Below are positions 1 to 8,973 of a DNA stretch of 41,049 bases, one piece after another. The translations under genes were made by a program, and so were the position numbers. This stretch comes from CAZICM01 sp964537685 (GTDB taxonomy: Bacteria; Myxococcota_A; Polyangia; Polyangiales; Polyangiaceae). The notes below the pieces were generated by a model. It had not been told where the DNA came from and did not search any database. It worked only from the letters and a program-made list of their open reading frames with translations. Location: positions 1 to 41,049 of the forward strand of contig CAZICM010000075.1 in assembly GCA_964537685.1 (NCBI GenBank), in the 5' to 3' direction. Position 1 is the stretch's first letter, and the number at the start of each line of letters is the position of its first letter.

Positions 1-2
1 AG

Positions 3-1694
3 GCGAATATGCCCGCGGTGCGCACGTCTTCGCAGGCGAATATGCCCGCGGTGCGTATTTCCGACGCGCCCGAGCCTCCTGTGGACGCCAAGGCCGTGCC
101 TCCTCCCCGTCCATCGGTGCCTGCAAATCCAAGCTTTGGTCCGCCTCCCCGGCCCTCATCCAATCCCGCGCAAGGGCCGTCCTCAGAGCGGGAAAGCCCA
201 TCGTGGTCGGGTCCGATCGGCGCTTTATATCAAGGCGATCGCCCCTCGATTCGCCAGCGCCTTTCGCTGCCCAACATCACCGCGGCCGATCGTGCGGAGC
301 TTTCGGGCGGCCCTCCCGCTGCCGCTCGAAAAGCCGGCGAGGAATATCTGCCCGGCGATGTGATCGCCGGCAATTACCAGCTCGTGAGCGTCATCGGGCG
401 GGGCGGTATGGGCGATGTGTGGCTCGCCAAAGACCTCACGCTCGATATCGACATCGCCATCAAGCTGATTCGCCGCGACAAATCGGCTCCAAATGCAGCG
501 GAGCGCTTGCTTCGCGAAGCCCGCGCCGCGGCCCGGCTCAAGCATCTGTCCATCGTCCGCGTGTTTTCATTCGGCGAAACAGAAGCGGGCGATCCATTTA
601 TCGCGATGGAGCTTTTGCACGGCGAGACAATGAACACCGTGCTCGCGCGCAAAGGGCGCCTGCCTCCCGCAACGGCACTTCAAACTTTGTTTCCCGTTGC
701 CGCGGCGCTGGTTGAAGCTCACTCCAAAGGCGTCGTTCACCGCGATCTCAAGCCCGACAACATCTTTCTCGTGCCCGGCGAAGCGAGCGAGCTTCTGCCC
801 AAGGTCGTCGATTTTGGCATCGTTAAGCTTGCGCACGTCGAAATTGACAATGCGCTCACGATGGCGGGCGAAGTCGTTGGAAGCCCCGACTACATGTCGC
901 CCGAGCAAGCGCGCGGCGATGAAGACGTCGGAGAAGGCACAGATATCTGGGCGTTTTGTGTCGTGCTCTACGAGTTCATCACGGGCCGGCGCCCCTTTAG
1001 CGGAAACAACTACAACGCCCTTATCGCTTCGATTCTTACCCAGCAGCCCGTGCCGATTATGGAGCACGGCGTTGCCGAACCGGCGCTCTGGGCGATCATT
1101 CAGCGCGGCCTTTCCAAGGATGTACGCGACCGATATCCAAGCCTAAAAGCGCTCGCCCAAGCCCTAGCCGCGTGGGCCGTGGAGCACGGCGTGGACGAAG
1201 ATGTGACCGGCGCATCCATCGCGAGACAGTGGCTCATGGGCAAAACCAAGCGCTTGATCACGGTGATTCCAGAGCGCGAAATCAGCGGTCTTACCCCGTC
1301 TCCCGCCGCCGCGGCCAATGCCCCTGCGCCTTCTGTTCCCGCGCCGCATTCCGTATTGCCCTATGAAATTCAGCCAGGCGCCCGCCTATCGCGCCGCATG
1401 GTCGTTCCTCTGACGGTATTCGCGGCGGCGGCCATTGCGACTGTAATCGCGGTCTTCGCCTGGGACTCCTCGAGCGCGAGCACAGGCAGGCCGCCCTCTC
1501 TCCAAAGCGTTGTTCCCCGCATTGCGTCGCTTATTCCGCGCGGCGCACCCGAAGCCGCTCCCGCGGACACAAACGCATCCTCGGCGCCCAGCGCTTCTTC
1601 ATCGGCGAAAGCGCCGCTCCTTCCCCTTGGCAAGTCAGCCCGCCCCAAATCGTCCGCGCCGGCCCCCAAAGTGCCCAAACACATTAATTTTTAA
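3..1694 (+). CDS. Membrane-anchored Ser/Thr protein kinase (5' end outside window)
   Basis: Hanks-type kinase that phosphorylates Ser/Thr residues of unknown partners at the inner membrane. Numbered from the ATG at 9, a Pro-rich linker fills residues 1-110. The kinase domain (about 122-390) has the glycine loop GRGGMGDV at 130-136, Lys152 in AIK, HRDLKPDN at 244-251, DFG at 268-270 and SPEQARG at 297-303, so the catalytic residues are intact. A single membrane segment lies at about 464-485, followed by an Ala/Pro/Ser-rich tail. The frame is open to the window edge and the first ATG lies inside a direct repeat (QANMPAVR occurs twice), so the real start is probably upstream. The layout, with the kinase inside and a short low-complexity tail outside, is common in myxobacterial kinases. 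Confidence 0.93.
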   Translation, partial: ANMPAVRTSSQANMPAVRISDAPEPPVDAKAVPPPRPSVPANPSFGPPPRPSSNPAQGPSSERESPSWSGPIGALYQGDRPSIRQRLSLPNITAADRAELSGGPPAAARKAGEEYLPGDVIAGNYQLVSVIGRGGMGDVWLAKDLTLDIDIAIKLIRRDKSAPNAAERLLREARAAARLKHLSIVRVFSFGETEAGDPFIAMELLHGETMNTVLARKGRLPPATALQTLFPVAAALVEAHSKGVVHRDLKPDNIFLVPGEASELLPKVVDFGIVKLAHVEIDNALTMAGEVVGSPDYMSPEQARGDEDVGEGTDIWAFCVVLYEFITGRRPFSGNNYNALIASILTQQPVPIMEHGVAEPALWAIIQRGLSKDVRDRYPSLKALAQALAAWAVEHGVDEDVTGASIARQWLMGKTKRLITVIPEREISGLTPSPAAAANAPAPSVPAPHSVLPYEIQPGARLSRRMVVPLTVFAAAAIATVIAVFAWDSSSASTGRPPSLQSVVPRIASLIPRGAPEAAPADTNASSAPSASSSAKAPLLPLGKSARPKSSAPAPKVPKHINF

Positions 1695-1927
1695 GCCCAA
1701 CATCTTGAGATTGAATCCCCGCCCGGCGTGCTAGGGCGTGGAAAAAATCTTTGAGATCATGTTAGGAGAGCAATGCATCAACCTAGAGAGAGCTGCGTCC
1801 AACCGGACATTCCCGAGCGGCGCAGTGAAAGCTCGCGAGGGGTACTGCGTTATTGAGTACAATGAGAGGCCACGGGCCATCTCATTTCGTGCACTCCAAT
1901 CGGTGCCAGCGAATAGGAACGAAAAGC

Positions 1928-2617
1928 ATGACTACCCAAGCACAATTTTGGAATTTAGGCGCTCGCTTCGCGGCATTTGCGGCGCTTCTGTCGATGATTT
2001 TATTGTTCCCCGGCAATGTCGCGGCGGCAGGCCCAACGGCCGAAGAAATCGGGAGCCGGGTGCAGCAATTCTATGATTCAACAAAGACATTCAAAGCAAA
2101 CTTTACCCAGACCTACACCATTAAAGTTCAGAACGTAAAAAAGGTCTCCACGGGTAAGGTTGTATTTGAAAAGCCCGGCAAAATGAGCTGGACCTACGAC
2201 GCGCCGAATGGAAATCGCGTTGTATCCGATGGCACAACGATCAAAGTGTATGAAAAAGAAAACGAGCAGATGTACGAATCTTCTGTGAAAGGCTCACAAT
2301 ACCCGGCGGCGCTTTCGTTTTTAATGGGCCAAGGCAAACTGACCAAAGATTTTTCGCTCAGGCTCTTGGACGCGGCGCAAATGAAATTCGAGGGCGGCTA
2401 TGTATTGGAAGGAACGCCCAAAGAAGCCACGCCCGCATATCAAAAAATCCTTCTCTATGTCGATGCTCAAACCAATCAGGTGCGGAGGGCGCTGATTTTG
2501 GATGCGCAGGGCAATAAAAATCGATTTGACTTTACCAATCCTACCGTGAATCAGCCTGTTACGAAAGGCGAGTTTGAATTCACGCCTCCGCAGGGCACCC
2601 GCATTATCAAGCCCTAA
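1928..2617 (+). CDS. lolA: Outer-membrane lipoprotein carrier protein LolA
   Basis: Periplasmic chaperone that takes lipoproteins from the LolCDE transporter to the outer membrane. The 229-aa product has a signal peptide (hydrophobic stretch about 13-33, cleavage near AAA-GP) and the LolA fold pattern: FKANFTQTYTIK, a GKVVFEKPGKMSWTYD segment, VVSDGTTIKVYEKE, and a late FDFTNP motif. I chose the ATG at 1928 because it sits directly before the signal peptide and has AGGAAC just upstream; an in-frame ATG at 1853 would add 25 residues that do not look like a leader. It implies a Gram-negative cell and fits the many lipoproteins in this window. Confidence 0.9.
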   Translation: MTTQAQFWNLGARFAAFAALLSMILLFPGNVAAAGPTAEEIGSRVQQFYDSTKTFKANFTQTYTIKVQNVKKVSTGKVVFEKPGKMSWTYDAPNGNRVVSDGTTIKVYEKENEQMYESSVKGSQYPAALSFLMGQGKLTKDFSLRLLDAAQMKFEGGYVLEGTPKEATPAYQKILLYVDAQTNQVRRALILDAQGNKNRFDFTNPTVNQPVTKGEFEFTPPQGTRIIKP

Positions 2618-2709
2618 ATAAACTCGATCGCTCTTCTTTGCCCCATTGCCCCATTGCGGCGCTTCCAAATCTTCTCCGAAAACAAAAACCTTTGTGATAT
2701 TCCAGGGCG

Positions 2710-3708
2710 ATGAATGGCGTCTCTCAAGGCTCGCTTTCTATTCATCGCCTCCCCAGCGAGATTCTTCGTGGAAATCCGCTGGGCGATCCGCCTGAGCGGG
2801 CGCTTTATGTCTATTTGCCGCCTGGATACGATAAATCAAAAAAATATCCCGCTCTTTTAGGATTGGTTGGGTTTTTGGGGACGGGCGCCTCTTATTTTAA
2901 TCAAGATCCGCTCGCCGAAAATCTTAAACAAAGGCTCGATCGCCTTATCTCTTCGGGCAAATGCCCGCCTGTTATCGTGGCTGCGCCCGATTGCTTTACC
3001 TCCCTGGGCGGCAATCAATACATCAATTCAACGGCTACCGGCCGCTATGAAGATTATTTAATGGCCGAAGTCCTTCCATTTGTGGAACAACACTATCGTA
3101 TATCCAACTGGGGTGTATTTGGTAAATCGTCGGGAGGCTATGGATCGGCGGTGCTCGGGATGCGCCATGCCGGCGTTTTTAAAGCCTTTGCTTGCCATTC
3201 GGGCGATACCAATTTCGAACTGTGTTATTTGCATGAATTTGGTGAAGCCCTCGATCGATATCGAGAAGCCGGCGGCCCGGAACAATGGCTGCGCAACTAC
3301 TTGGCATCAGAAAATCGGCACAAAAAAAGCCATATGCGCGCGCTCAATATTTTGGCAATGGCGGCGCATTATTCGCCCAACCCCAATTCACCCCATCTCG
3401 GTATTGACTTCCCATTCGATTTAGAAAGCGGAGAATTCCGCTGGGAAATATGGCAGAAATGGCGGGCGCACGATCCCGTGAATATGGTCGACGTGTATGC
3501 TGACAATTTAAAAAAATTGCAACTCATTTATATAGATTGTGGAACGCGCGATGAATGGAATCTGCATTGGGGAGCCCGCGCGCTCGTTCAAAAACTTCGC
3601 GGATATGGCCTGTCTCCGCATTACGAAGAATTCGACGATGGCCATATGTTTATTACCTATCGCTATGATGTAAGCCTTCCCCTGCTCGCAAAGGCACTTT
3701 CCGAATGA
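2710..3708 (+). CDS. Esterase-D/enterochelin-esterase-like alpha/beta hydrolase
   Basis: Predicted serine hydrolase of the putative esterase family (PF00756 type), 332 aa, with no signal peptide. Seen: YVYLPPGYDKSKKYP near residue 33, typical of the family's first strands; the nucleophile elbow G-K-S-S-G (138-142, Ser140); a likely acid at Asp276 or Asp281; and His312 in DDGHMF near the C terminus, giving a plausible Ser-Asp-His triad. The substrate cannot be told; relatives act on S-formylglutathione, siderophore esters or mycolyl esters. The stop codon overlaps the start of the PrsW-like gene (ATGA), so the two are probably co-translated. Confidence 0.85.
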   Translation: MNGVSQGSLSIHRLPSEILRGNPLGDPPERALYVYLPPGYDKSKKYPALLGLVGFLGTGASYFNQDPLAENLKQRLDRLISSGKCPPVIVAAPDCFTSLGGNQYINSTATGRYEDYLMAEVLPFVEQHYRISNWGVFGKSSGGYGSAVLGMRHAGVFKAFACHSGDTNFELCYLHEFGEALDRYREAGGPEQWLRNYLASENRHKKSHMRALNILAMAAHYSPNPNSPHLGIDFPFDLESGEFRWEIWQKWRAHDPVNMVDVYADNLKKLQLIYIDCGTRDEWNLHWGARALVQKLRGYGLSPHYEEFDDGHMFITYRYDVSLPLLAKALSE

Positions 3709-4982
3709 ATAATCCCTACGGACAAGGAGGTCCGCCTCCAGGGCCTTATGGCCAATATCCCCAGCAGCAAGGAGGTCCGGGTTATTATGGGCAGCCTTAT
3801 CCGCCTCAATATCCCGTGCAGCCTCCGCCCGTGCGCCCAGGCCCCAATCCCCACGATGCCGACCGCCGCCGCCGCTTGACGGGTTTTTGGCTTTGGGTCG
3901 TTGGAATGATCGCCGGCGTCGTATTGAATATTTTATTTACGCTCGCCCAGGTGATTTTCTCCAATTCCCCGGCGCAAATGGCCGGCTCTGTTCTCATCGG
4001 CGCCGTATTCGCGTTTTTACCCTTGATGGTATATTTGTTTGTTCCTGCCGTATTGGATCGATTTGATCCCGAGCCGTGGTGGTGTTTGGCGATGGCCTTT
4101 TTATGGGGCGCCGTCGTGGCCACGGGCTTTGCCGGTATGATCAATACCATTGTGCATGTGGTCTTTGCGCGCCAATTCGGCGAGGCCACCGGTGAATTGG
4201 TCAGCGCCGCCGTGAGCGCGCCCATTGCGGAAGAATTTTGGAAGGGGCTCGCCATTTTGGGCTTCTTCTATTTTTTGCGCAGGGAATTCGATGGGATTGT
4301 CGACGGTATTATTTACGCGACATTTTGCGCCCTTGGATTCGCTGCCGTCGAGAATGTGAGCTATTACGCGCGCGCTGCATTTAAAGGCTCCGACGTTTTA
4401 ACGGGCACCTTTTTATTGCGCGGCGTGTTTACGCCCTGGCTCCATCCGCTCTTTACCGCGATGACAGGCATTGGATTTGGCCTCGCCCGCGAATCCGAAA
4501 GCAAATGGGTGAGGGGACTGGGCCCGGTCATCGGCTATTGTATTGGTGTTTCACTTCATGCAATGTGGAACTTTTTGCCCACCGTGCTCGGCAATAAAAT
4601 GGGTCAGGTCTTTTTGCCCTGGCTCTTTTTATGGCTCTGCTTTGTCGCCGGCTTTTTCGTAATGATCGTGGTGCTCGTCGTTCGTAAAGGACGGGTAATC
4701 CGCGAGTACCTTAAAGATGAAGTTTTAATGGGTTATTTGGCTCCAGACGAATTGGAGCTGGTCACATCGCCCATTGGCCGTATCCGCTGCGCCCTCTCCT
4801 GGAGGGGCGCGTCTGGAAAGAATTTAATTAAGGCCGCGTCCAGGCTCGCGCTCAGCAAATGGCATACGGCCCGCGCCGCCAAGACCAAAAAAGGAACAAT
4901 AAGCGCCGACTTTATCGGCCCGCTCCGCCAGGACGTTATCAAATATAGAAAAGAATTGGCTGCAAAACGTCCATATCGGTAG
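3705..4982 (+). CDS. PrsW-family intramembrane metalloprotease
   Basis: Multi-pass membrane protein of the PrsW/CAAX-protease superfamily (PF13367), 425 aa. A Pro/Gly/Tyr/Gln-rich cytoplasmic N terminus (1-50) precedes about eight membrane segments. The family's catalytic motifs are present: EEFWK at 176-180, EN at 216-217, His247 in WLHPLF and His285 in HAMWN. In Bacillus, PrsW makes the first cut in an anti-sigma factor, but no sigma/anti-sigma pair is adjacent here, so the substrate is unknown. The basic C-terminal 90 residues are an extra. The start overlaps the hydrolase stop by 4 nt. The first 30 codons contain two AAGGAGGTCC copies, which could look like internal ribosome sites. Confidence 0.9.
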   Translation: MNNPYGQGGPPPGPYGQYPQQQGGPGYYGQPYPPQYPVQPPPVRPGPNPHDADRRRRLTGFWLWVVGMIAGVVLNILFTLAQVIFSNSPAQMAGSVLIGAVFAFLPLMVYLFVPAVLDRFDPEPWWCLAMAFLWGAVVATGFAGMINTIVHVVFARQFGEATGELVSAAVSAPIAEEFWKGLAILGFFYFLRREFDGIVDGIIYATFCALGFAAVENVSYYARAAFKGSDVLTGTFLLRGVFTPWLHPLFTAMTGIGFGLARESESKWVRGLGPVIGYCIGVSLHAMWNFLPTVLGNKMGQVFLPWLFLWLCFVAGFFVMIVVLVVRKGRVIREYLKDEVLMGYLAPDELELVTSPIGRIRCALSWRGASGKNLIKAASRLALSKWHTARAAKTKKGTISADFIGPLRQDVIKYRKELAAKRPYR

Positions 4983-5005
4983 ACAATTTAATTGAATTGC
5001 AATAC

Positions 5006-5050
5006 AAAAGAAATAGCCCGGATGCCAAATGCTCATCCGGGCTTTCTTTT
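5006..5050. terminator. Bidirectional rho-independent terminator
   Basis: Perfect 10-bp stem AGCCCGGATG (5015-5024) / CATCCGGGCT (5034-5043) with a 9-nt loop. It is flanked by AAAAGAAA on the left and TTTCTTTT on the right, so each strand gives a GC-rich hairpin followed by a U-rich tract. It lies between the convergent PrsW-like (+) and M43 protease (-) genes and should end both. Confidence 0.88.
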
Positions 5051-5086
5051 AGGATTGGGGGTTATCCAATCGGGGGTGGACGATTA

Positions 5087-6052
5087 CTACCGGTAGGTCG
5101 TCCACATCGAGTCCATGCGGGCGGACTGGCCGGCTGTAAAGCGGTACATGCACGAATCGTCGGTGTAATCCATGAAGTTTTCGGTGGGATCGTTACCGGC
5201 GATGGTGGTGCAGGTATTGCGGGTTCCGGGGCAACCGTAGGCCGCGGACTTCTCGGCCGGAGTGTCGGCCACGCCGTCGCCGCCGCTCGCTTGCTTGGCA
5301 CAGCCGCCCTGGAAGGTGTGGTAGAGGCCGAGCCAGTGGCCAACCTCGTGCGTCGCCGTGTCGCCCAAGTTGTAGGGTGACGCGTTTCCGCCGGGCAAGG
5401 AGGCCGTCAAGATCACAACGCCGTCCATATTGGGCTTGGAAGCGTAGGAGCTTGGGAAGGTCGCCCAGCCCAAGAGGCCGCCGCCGATATTGGCGAAGTA
5501 CATGTTGAGGGCGTTCGCGCCGCCCTTGCGAAGCGCTGTCTTCGCCGCTGTTTCGGCTGCTGAGCCGTAGCCCATCGTGTACCAGGCATCGTTGGCCGTT
5601 GTGTCTTGTCCAACGACCTGGAAGCGGTAGGCCGTGTTGGTCTGGGCGAGAGCGCCGCCCGGAGCCGGAGCGGTGCCGCTGTACGCGGCGTTGAGCACGG
5701 TGATCTGATCATCGATCATCTTCTGGGTCGGTCCGCCCGTACCATTGGACGCGGTGAGCACGTGCACGTACACGGGAATCGTTACCGAGCCGACGGCGAG
5801 CTGCGAGGGGCCTCCGTTGGCCTTCTCGATTGCGGCGACATGATCGTGAATCGCGGCCATTTCGGCTTCGCTGATGTCGGGCGTCCCGCAGAGGCGGCGG
5901 CCTTGGTTGTGGCCGTCAATTTGAATCGTGTAGTTCTCGCCGTCGTTCTCGAACAGTGCGGGATCGACCTGTTCGACGTTGCAGCCCAGGGCTGAGACGG
6001 CGAGAGCTGTTCCAAATGCGGCGAGAGCTCCAAAGTGACGAAGTGTAGGCAT
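5087..6052 (-). CDS. M43-family zinc metalloprotease, predicted lipoprotein
   Basis: Secreted zinc endopeptidase of the pappalysin/cytophagalysin family (M43), 321 aa. The N terminus is a lipoprotein signal ending in S-A-L-G-C, with Cys24 as the lipid anchor. The zinc site HEVGHWLGLYH starts at His235 (ligands His235, His239, His245; base Glu236), and the Met-turn NFMDY is at 292-296, as in ulilysin-like enzymes. Conserved Cys residues after the zinc site (251, 274, 281, 301) may form disulfides. The start is well set: AAGGAGT lies about 7 nt upstream of the ATG. It likely digests extracellular protein for a predatory or saprophytic lifestyle (inference). It is separated from selD by 229 nt and has its own promoter candidate. 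Confidence 0.92.
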   Translation of the reverse strand: MPTLRHFGALAAFGTALAVSALGCNVEQVDPALFENDGENYTIQIDGHNQGRRLCGTPDISEAEMAAIHDHVAAIEKANGGPSQLAVGSVTIPVYVHVLTASNGTGGPTQKMIDDQITVLNAAYSGTAPAPGGALAQTNTAYRFQVVGQDTTANDAWYTMGYGSAAETAAKTALRKGGANALNMYFANIGGGLLGWATFPSSYASKPNMDGVVILTASLPGGNASPYNLGDTATHEVGHWLGLYHTFQGGCAKQASGGDGVADTPAEKSAAYGCPGTRNTCTTIAGNDPTENFMDYTDDSCMYRFTAGQSARMDSMWTTYR

Positions 6053-6105
6053 GCGTGACTCCTTATTTGGTTTGGCGAAACGAAACGTGAGATGCTCGAA
6101 TACAC

Positions 6106-6134
6106 AATGTAGGAACGAGCGCTTATTTCTTCAA
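6106..6134 (-). promoter_or_regulatory. Candidate sigma70-type promoter of the M43 protease
   Basis: On the minus strand TTGAAG (-35), a 17-nt spacer and TACATT (-10) lie about 55 nt upstream of the protease ATG. Each hexamer matches consensus at four of six positions and spacing is optimal. Predicted by eye only. Confidence 0.4.
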
Positions 6135-6281
6135 CCAAAACCTTGGCGGATGAATGCAATGTTTGTGTGCTTTGATCACACGGGATGATTTTAGAATACA
6201 TTCACATCTTAAAGATTAGGCTTGCAACGCCGATTGAAACGGTTGCTGGAGCGCATGCGCTGGATCAATTGGATGGTGGTG

Positions 6282-7334
6282 CTAGCGGACAATATTGATT
6301 TTGGCTGGAGCGTCCGAGGCTTGGAGCGAGCCGATAATAGCAGCGTTATCGCAGCCATTCTGATGCAATTGATTGAGGCAGGCGCGGGCGTGTTCGGGAG
6401 GAACGCATAACAAGAGCCCGCCCGAGGTTTGAGCATCGGCGAGCAAGAGCTTCAGCGTGTCTTCCACATCGCCGTCAAATCGGGCAATACCCGAGGCATA
6501 TTGAAGATTCCGCCTGCTTCCTCCAGGAACGAGGCCGGCGAAGGCCAATTCCAAAACACCTTCGATTAAAGGCACATCGCTTGCGCACACCGTTGCCGAG
6601 AGGCCCGATGCTTCGACAATGTGCTTTAAATGTCCGAGGAGCCCGAAACCCGTGACATCGGTGCAGGCATGAGCATGGGCGGCGATGCCGGCTTCCATGG
6701 CCGATTGATTTAATTGCGTCATTTGCGCGGCGGCCCGGGATACCAAATCGTCGTCGGCGCGCCCCGCCCGCACGGATTGGCCAACAATACCCGTTCCAAT
6801 GGCTTTGCTGAGCACGAGGATATCGCCCGGTTTCGCGTTTTTATGCGACCAAATGCGATTGCGATCGATATTGCCTAAAACGGCGAGGCCCGCCTTGGGC
6901 TCTCCATCCGCGATGGTATGACCTCCAACGATCGCGCATCCTGCCTTGGCCGCCGTTTGCTGCATTCCAATCAGCACTTCGCCCAGCATCGAGAGCGGAA
7001 GCTTATCGGTCGGGAATCCCACGAAAGACAGCGCAATCTGAGGCATTCCGCCCATCGCGTACACATCGCTGATCGCATTGGCTGCCGCAATCGCTCCAAA
7101 GATGCGAGGGTCGTCCACAATGGGCGTAATTACGTCGATGGTGTAAACCAATCCTTTTAAATGGCCATCGGGGAAAGCGATGGCCGCGTCATCGAGGGGG
7201 CCGGTTAATGCGGGATCGACCCAAGGATGAGAAAAGGCAGGTACATTTTTTAGAACCTCGACCAGGCTCTCAGCGGGCAGCTTTCGGGCTCAGCCACCGC
7301 CTTGAACCAAGGTCGTTAGCCTCGGTGTGCTCAT
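6282..7334 (-). CDS. selD: Selenide, water dikinase SelD, itself a selenoprotein (Sec encoded by in-frame TGA)
   Basis: Makes selenophosphate from selenide and ATP, the selenium donor for Sec-tRNA and selenouridine. A stop-free reading gives only 289 aa from a TTG at 7151, which lacks the active-site N terminus. Reading further upstream restores it: ATG at 7334, then MSTPRLTTLVQGGG, TGA (7290-7292) as residue 15, then ARKLP. This aligns with the GAGCGCK active site of E. coli SelD: Sec15 replaces the catalytic Cys17 and Lys18 matches Lys20. The total length of 350 aa fits the family (about 347). The region after the TGA stays coding-like (PLDDAAIAF, VYTIDVITPIVDDP) and a SECIS-like hairpin follows the TGA. 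The start lies 17 nt after the phoU stop, so selD is probably the last gene of the pst operon. A nonsense mutation is less likely given the exact position and the hairpin. Confidence 0.9.
7252..7270 (-). promoter_or_regulatory. Bacterial SECIS-like element in selD
   Basis: In the mRNA, AGAGCCU and AGGUUCU pair over 7 bp (one G-U pair) and close a 5-nt loop GGUCG. The loop begins 26 nt after the UGA. A GG(U)-containing apical loop on a short stem, roughly 16-37 nt after the UGA, is the known bacterial SECIS pattern recognised by SelB; E. coli fdhF uses a GGUCU loop. It lies wholly within the selD coding sequence, as expected. Confidence 0.75.
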
Positions 7335-7351
7335 ACGCTGGGATTCATCGC

Positions 7352-8134
7352 CTATTTGGCTTTGGATGTCGAGCGCAATTCTTTGGCGATGGGCTGGGTA
7401 GCCGAGTCCGAAGGTGCATCGTCGTGATTCGGAGGCGGGAACGAGCTTTCGAGCACCCGGCCTGGATGGCGGATGTCTTTGCCTTTGACCAGAAACACGA
7501 CGGATTCGGCGATATTCATGGCGTGATCGGAAATCCGTTCGAAATATTTTGCAATACTTTGAATACGGGTCGCCCGGTAAATGGCATTGGGGTCGCGGGC
7601 CATCAGCGAGAGCACTTCCTTGAAAATGCGCGTGTAGTGCTCGTCAATTAAATCGTCGCGGGCCAATAGGCTGGTTGCCCGTTCGGCGTCTTTATCTGCG
7701 AGCGCATTCAGCGCTTCATGCGTGATTGAAATGACCTCATCCGAAAGGGAGCTTAAATCTTCCACGGAGGGCAGGGGAGGCTCTTCATTGAGCTCGATGA
7801 CGCGCTCGCAGATATTCACGCCTAAATCGCCAATCCGTTCGAGGTCTGTGACAATCTTCAGTGAGCCCGTTACCAATCGCAGATCGGACGCTACAGGCTG
7901 GCGCGTGGCTAAAATGCGCATGGACAGCTCATCCACTTCGCATTCTAAACGATTGATACGTCTATCGATGCGCATTGTATTTTTGGCGAGCTGGGTGTCG
8001 CGCGACAAGAGGGCCTGGGCGCTCTTTTGAATCATTTCAAAAGCCAGGCTGCCCATCAGGAGCAGCTTTTCGCGCAATGTGCGGAGCTCTTGCTCGTAGA
8101 TTTTGCTTGTGTGGGTGTGTTGAGACTCCGGCAC
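7352..8134 (-). CDS. phoU: Phosphate signalling protein PhoU
   Basis: Cytoplasmic helical protein that links the PstSCAB transporter to the phosphate two-component system and represses the Pho response when phosphate is plentiful. The 260-aa product has the two PhoU repeats: an N-terminal LREKLLLMGSLAFEMIQKS segment, then DLRLVTGSLKIVTDLERIGD with the E/D-rich metal-binding pattern, and the second-half equivalent IAKYFERISDHAMNIAE. The start is a GTG with GAGGTGA just upstream. It follows pstB by 9 nt. The C-terminal 40 residues are polar and probably disordered. Confidence 0.95.
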   Translation of the reverse strand: MPESQHTHTSKIYEQELRTLREKLLLMGSLAFEMIQKSAQALLSRDTQLAKNTMRIDRRINRLECEVDELSMRILATRQPVASDLRLVTGSLKIVTDLERIGDLGVNICERVIELNEEPPLPSVEDLSSLSDEVISITHEALNALADKDAERATSLLARDDLIDEHYTRIFKEVLSLMARDPNAIYRATRIQSIAKYFERISDHAMNIAESVVFLVKGKDIRHPGRVLESSFPPPNHDDAPSDSATQPIAKELRSTSKAK

Positions 8135-8143
8135 GATTTCACC

Positions 8144-8971
8144 TCAGCCAAATTTACCGGTGACGTAGTCTTCGGTGCGGCTTTCTTTAGGGTTGGTAAA
8201 AATAACGCCTGTCTGATCGAATTCAATCAGGTCGCCCATATAAAAGAAAGCGGTGAAATCGCTGACGCGGGCGGCCTGCTGCATATTGTGGGTCACAAGC
8301 ACGAGGGTGTAGCGCGCTTTTAATTCAAAAATAAGTTCCTCAATGCGGGCCGTTGCAATTGGATCGAGAGCTGAACATGGTTCGTCGAGTAAAATGACAT
8401 CCGGTTCGACGGCCAGAACGCGGGCAATGCAAAGCCTTTGCTGCTGTCCTCCCGAAAGCGACATTCCGCTTTGATCGAGCTTGTCTTTCACTTCATCCCA
8501 GAGGGCCACCTGGCGCAGCGCCCGCTCGACCAATTCGTCCGCATTGGACACGCGCACGCCGTTCAATTTGTGGCCGGCAAGCACATTGTCGCGGATCGAC
8601 ATGGTGGGAAAGGGATTGGGTTTTTGAAATACCATGCCGACGCGGCGCCGCAGTCTTACCGGGTCGACGCTTTTATCGTAAATATTTACGCCTTCGAGCA
8701 GCACGCGGCCTTTGGCGCGGGCGCCCGGGACGTGTTCATGCATTCGATTTAAACAGCGCAGGAAGGTCGATTTACCGCAGCCGGAAGGGCCGATAATGGC
8801 GGTGACCAGCCGGTCGGGAATTTGAATGCGAATATCGTGAATGGCGTGGTACTTGCCAAAATAGGCATTGAGGTCTTCCACGATCATTTTTGGAGCGGGC
8901 GGCCGGGCGGGCGACGGGCCGGAAACAAGATCATTTTCATCGGATTCCATATCAATGCCTTGGGAATTCAT
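8144..8971 (-). CDS. pstB: Phosphate ABC transporter ATPase PstB
   Basis: ATP-hydrolysing subunit of the high-affinity phosphate importer, 275 aa. Walker A GPSGCGKST at 61-69, Q-loop in VFQKPNPFP (Gln116), the PstB-typical LNRMHEHVPGARAKG segment, signature LSGGQ at 172-176, Walker B DVILLDEP with Glu197, and the H-loop His at 228 are all present. The first 28 residues are a polar extension beyond the usual PstB start. It lies 2 nt after pstA and 9 nt before phoU, so it is co-transcribed with both. Confidence 0.97.
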   Translation of the reverse strand: MNSQGIDMESDENDLVSGPSPARPPAPKMIVEDLNAYFGKYHAIHDIRIQIPDRLVTAIIGPSGCGKSTFLRCLNRMHEHVPGARAKGRVLLEGVNIYDKSVDPVRLRRRVGMVFQKPNPFPTMSIRDNVLAGHKLNGVRVSNADELVERALRQVALWDEVKDKLDQSGMSLSGGQQQRLCIARVLAVEPDVILLDEPCSALDPIATARIEELIFELKARYTLVLVTHNMQQAARVSDFTAFFYMGDLIEFDQTGVIFTNPKESRTEDYVTGKFG

Positions 8972-8973
8972 GT

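Noticed and set aside
1738..2076. 112-codon plus-strand frame before and into lolA
   Set aside because: It overlaps the LolA signal peptide in another frame and shows no recognisable features.
6241..6281. GCGCATGCGC palindrome after the selD stop as a terminator
   Set aside because: The stem is short with no loop or U-tract.
7290..7292. selD as a pseudogene broken by a nonsense mutation
   Set aside because: The TGA lies exactly at the catalytic Cys/Sec codon, homology continues on both sides, and a SECIS-like hairpin follows.
7208..7651. Plus-strand 147-codon frame across the selD start and phoU end
   Set aside because: Antisense to two well-supported genes and without family features.
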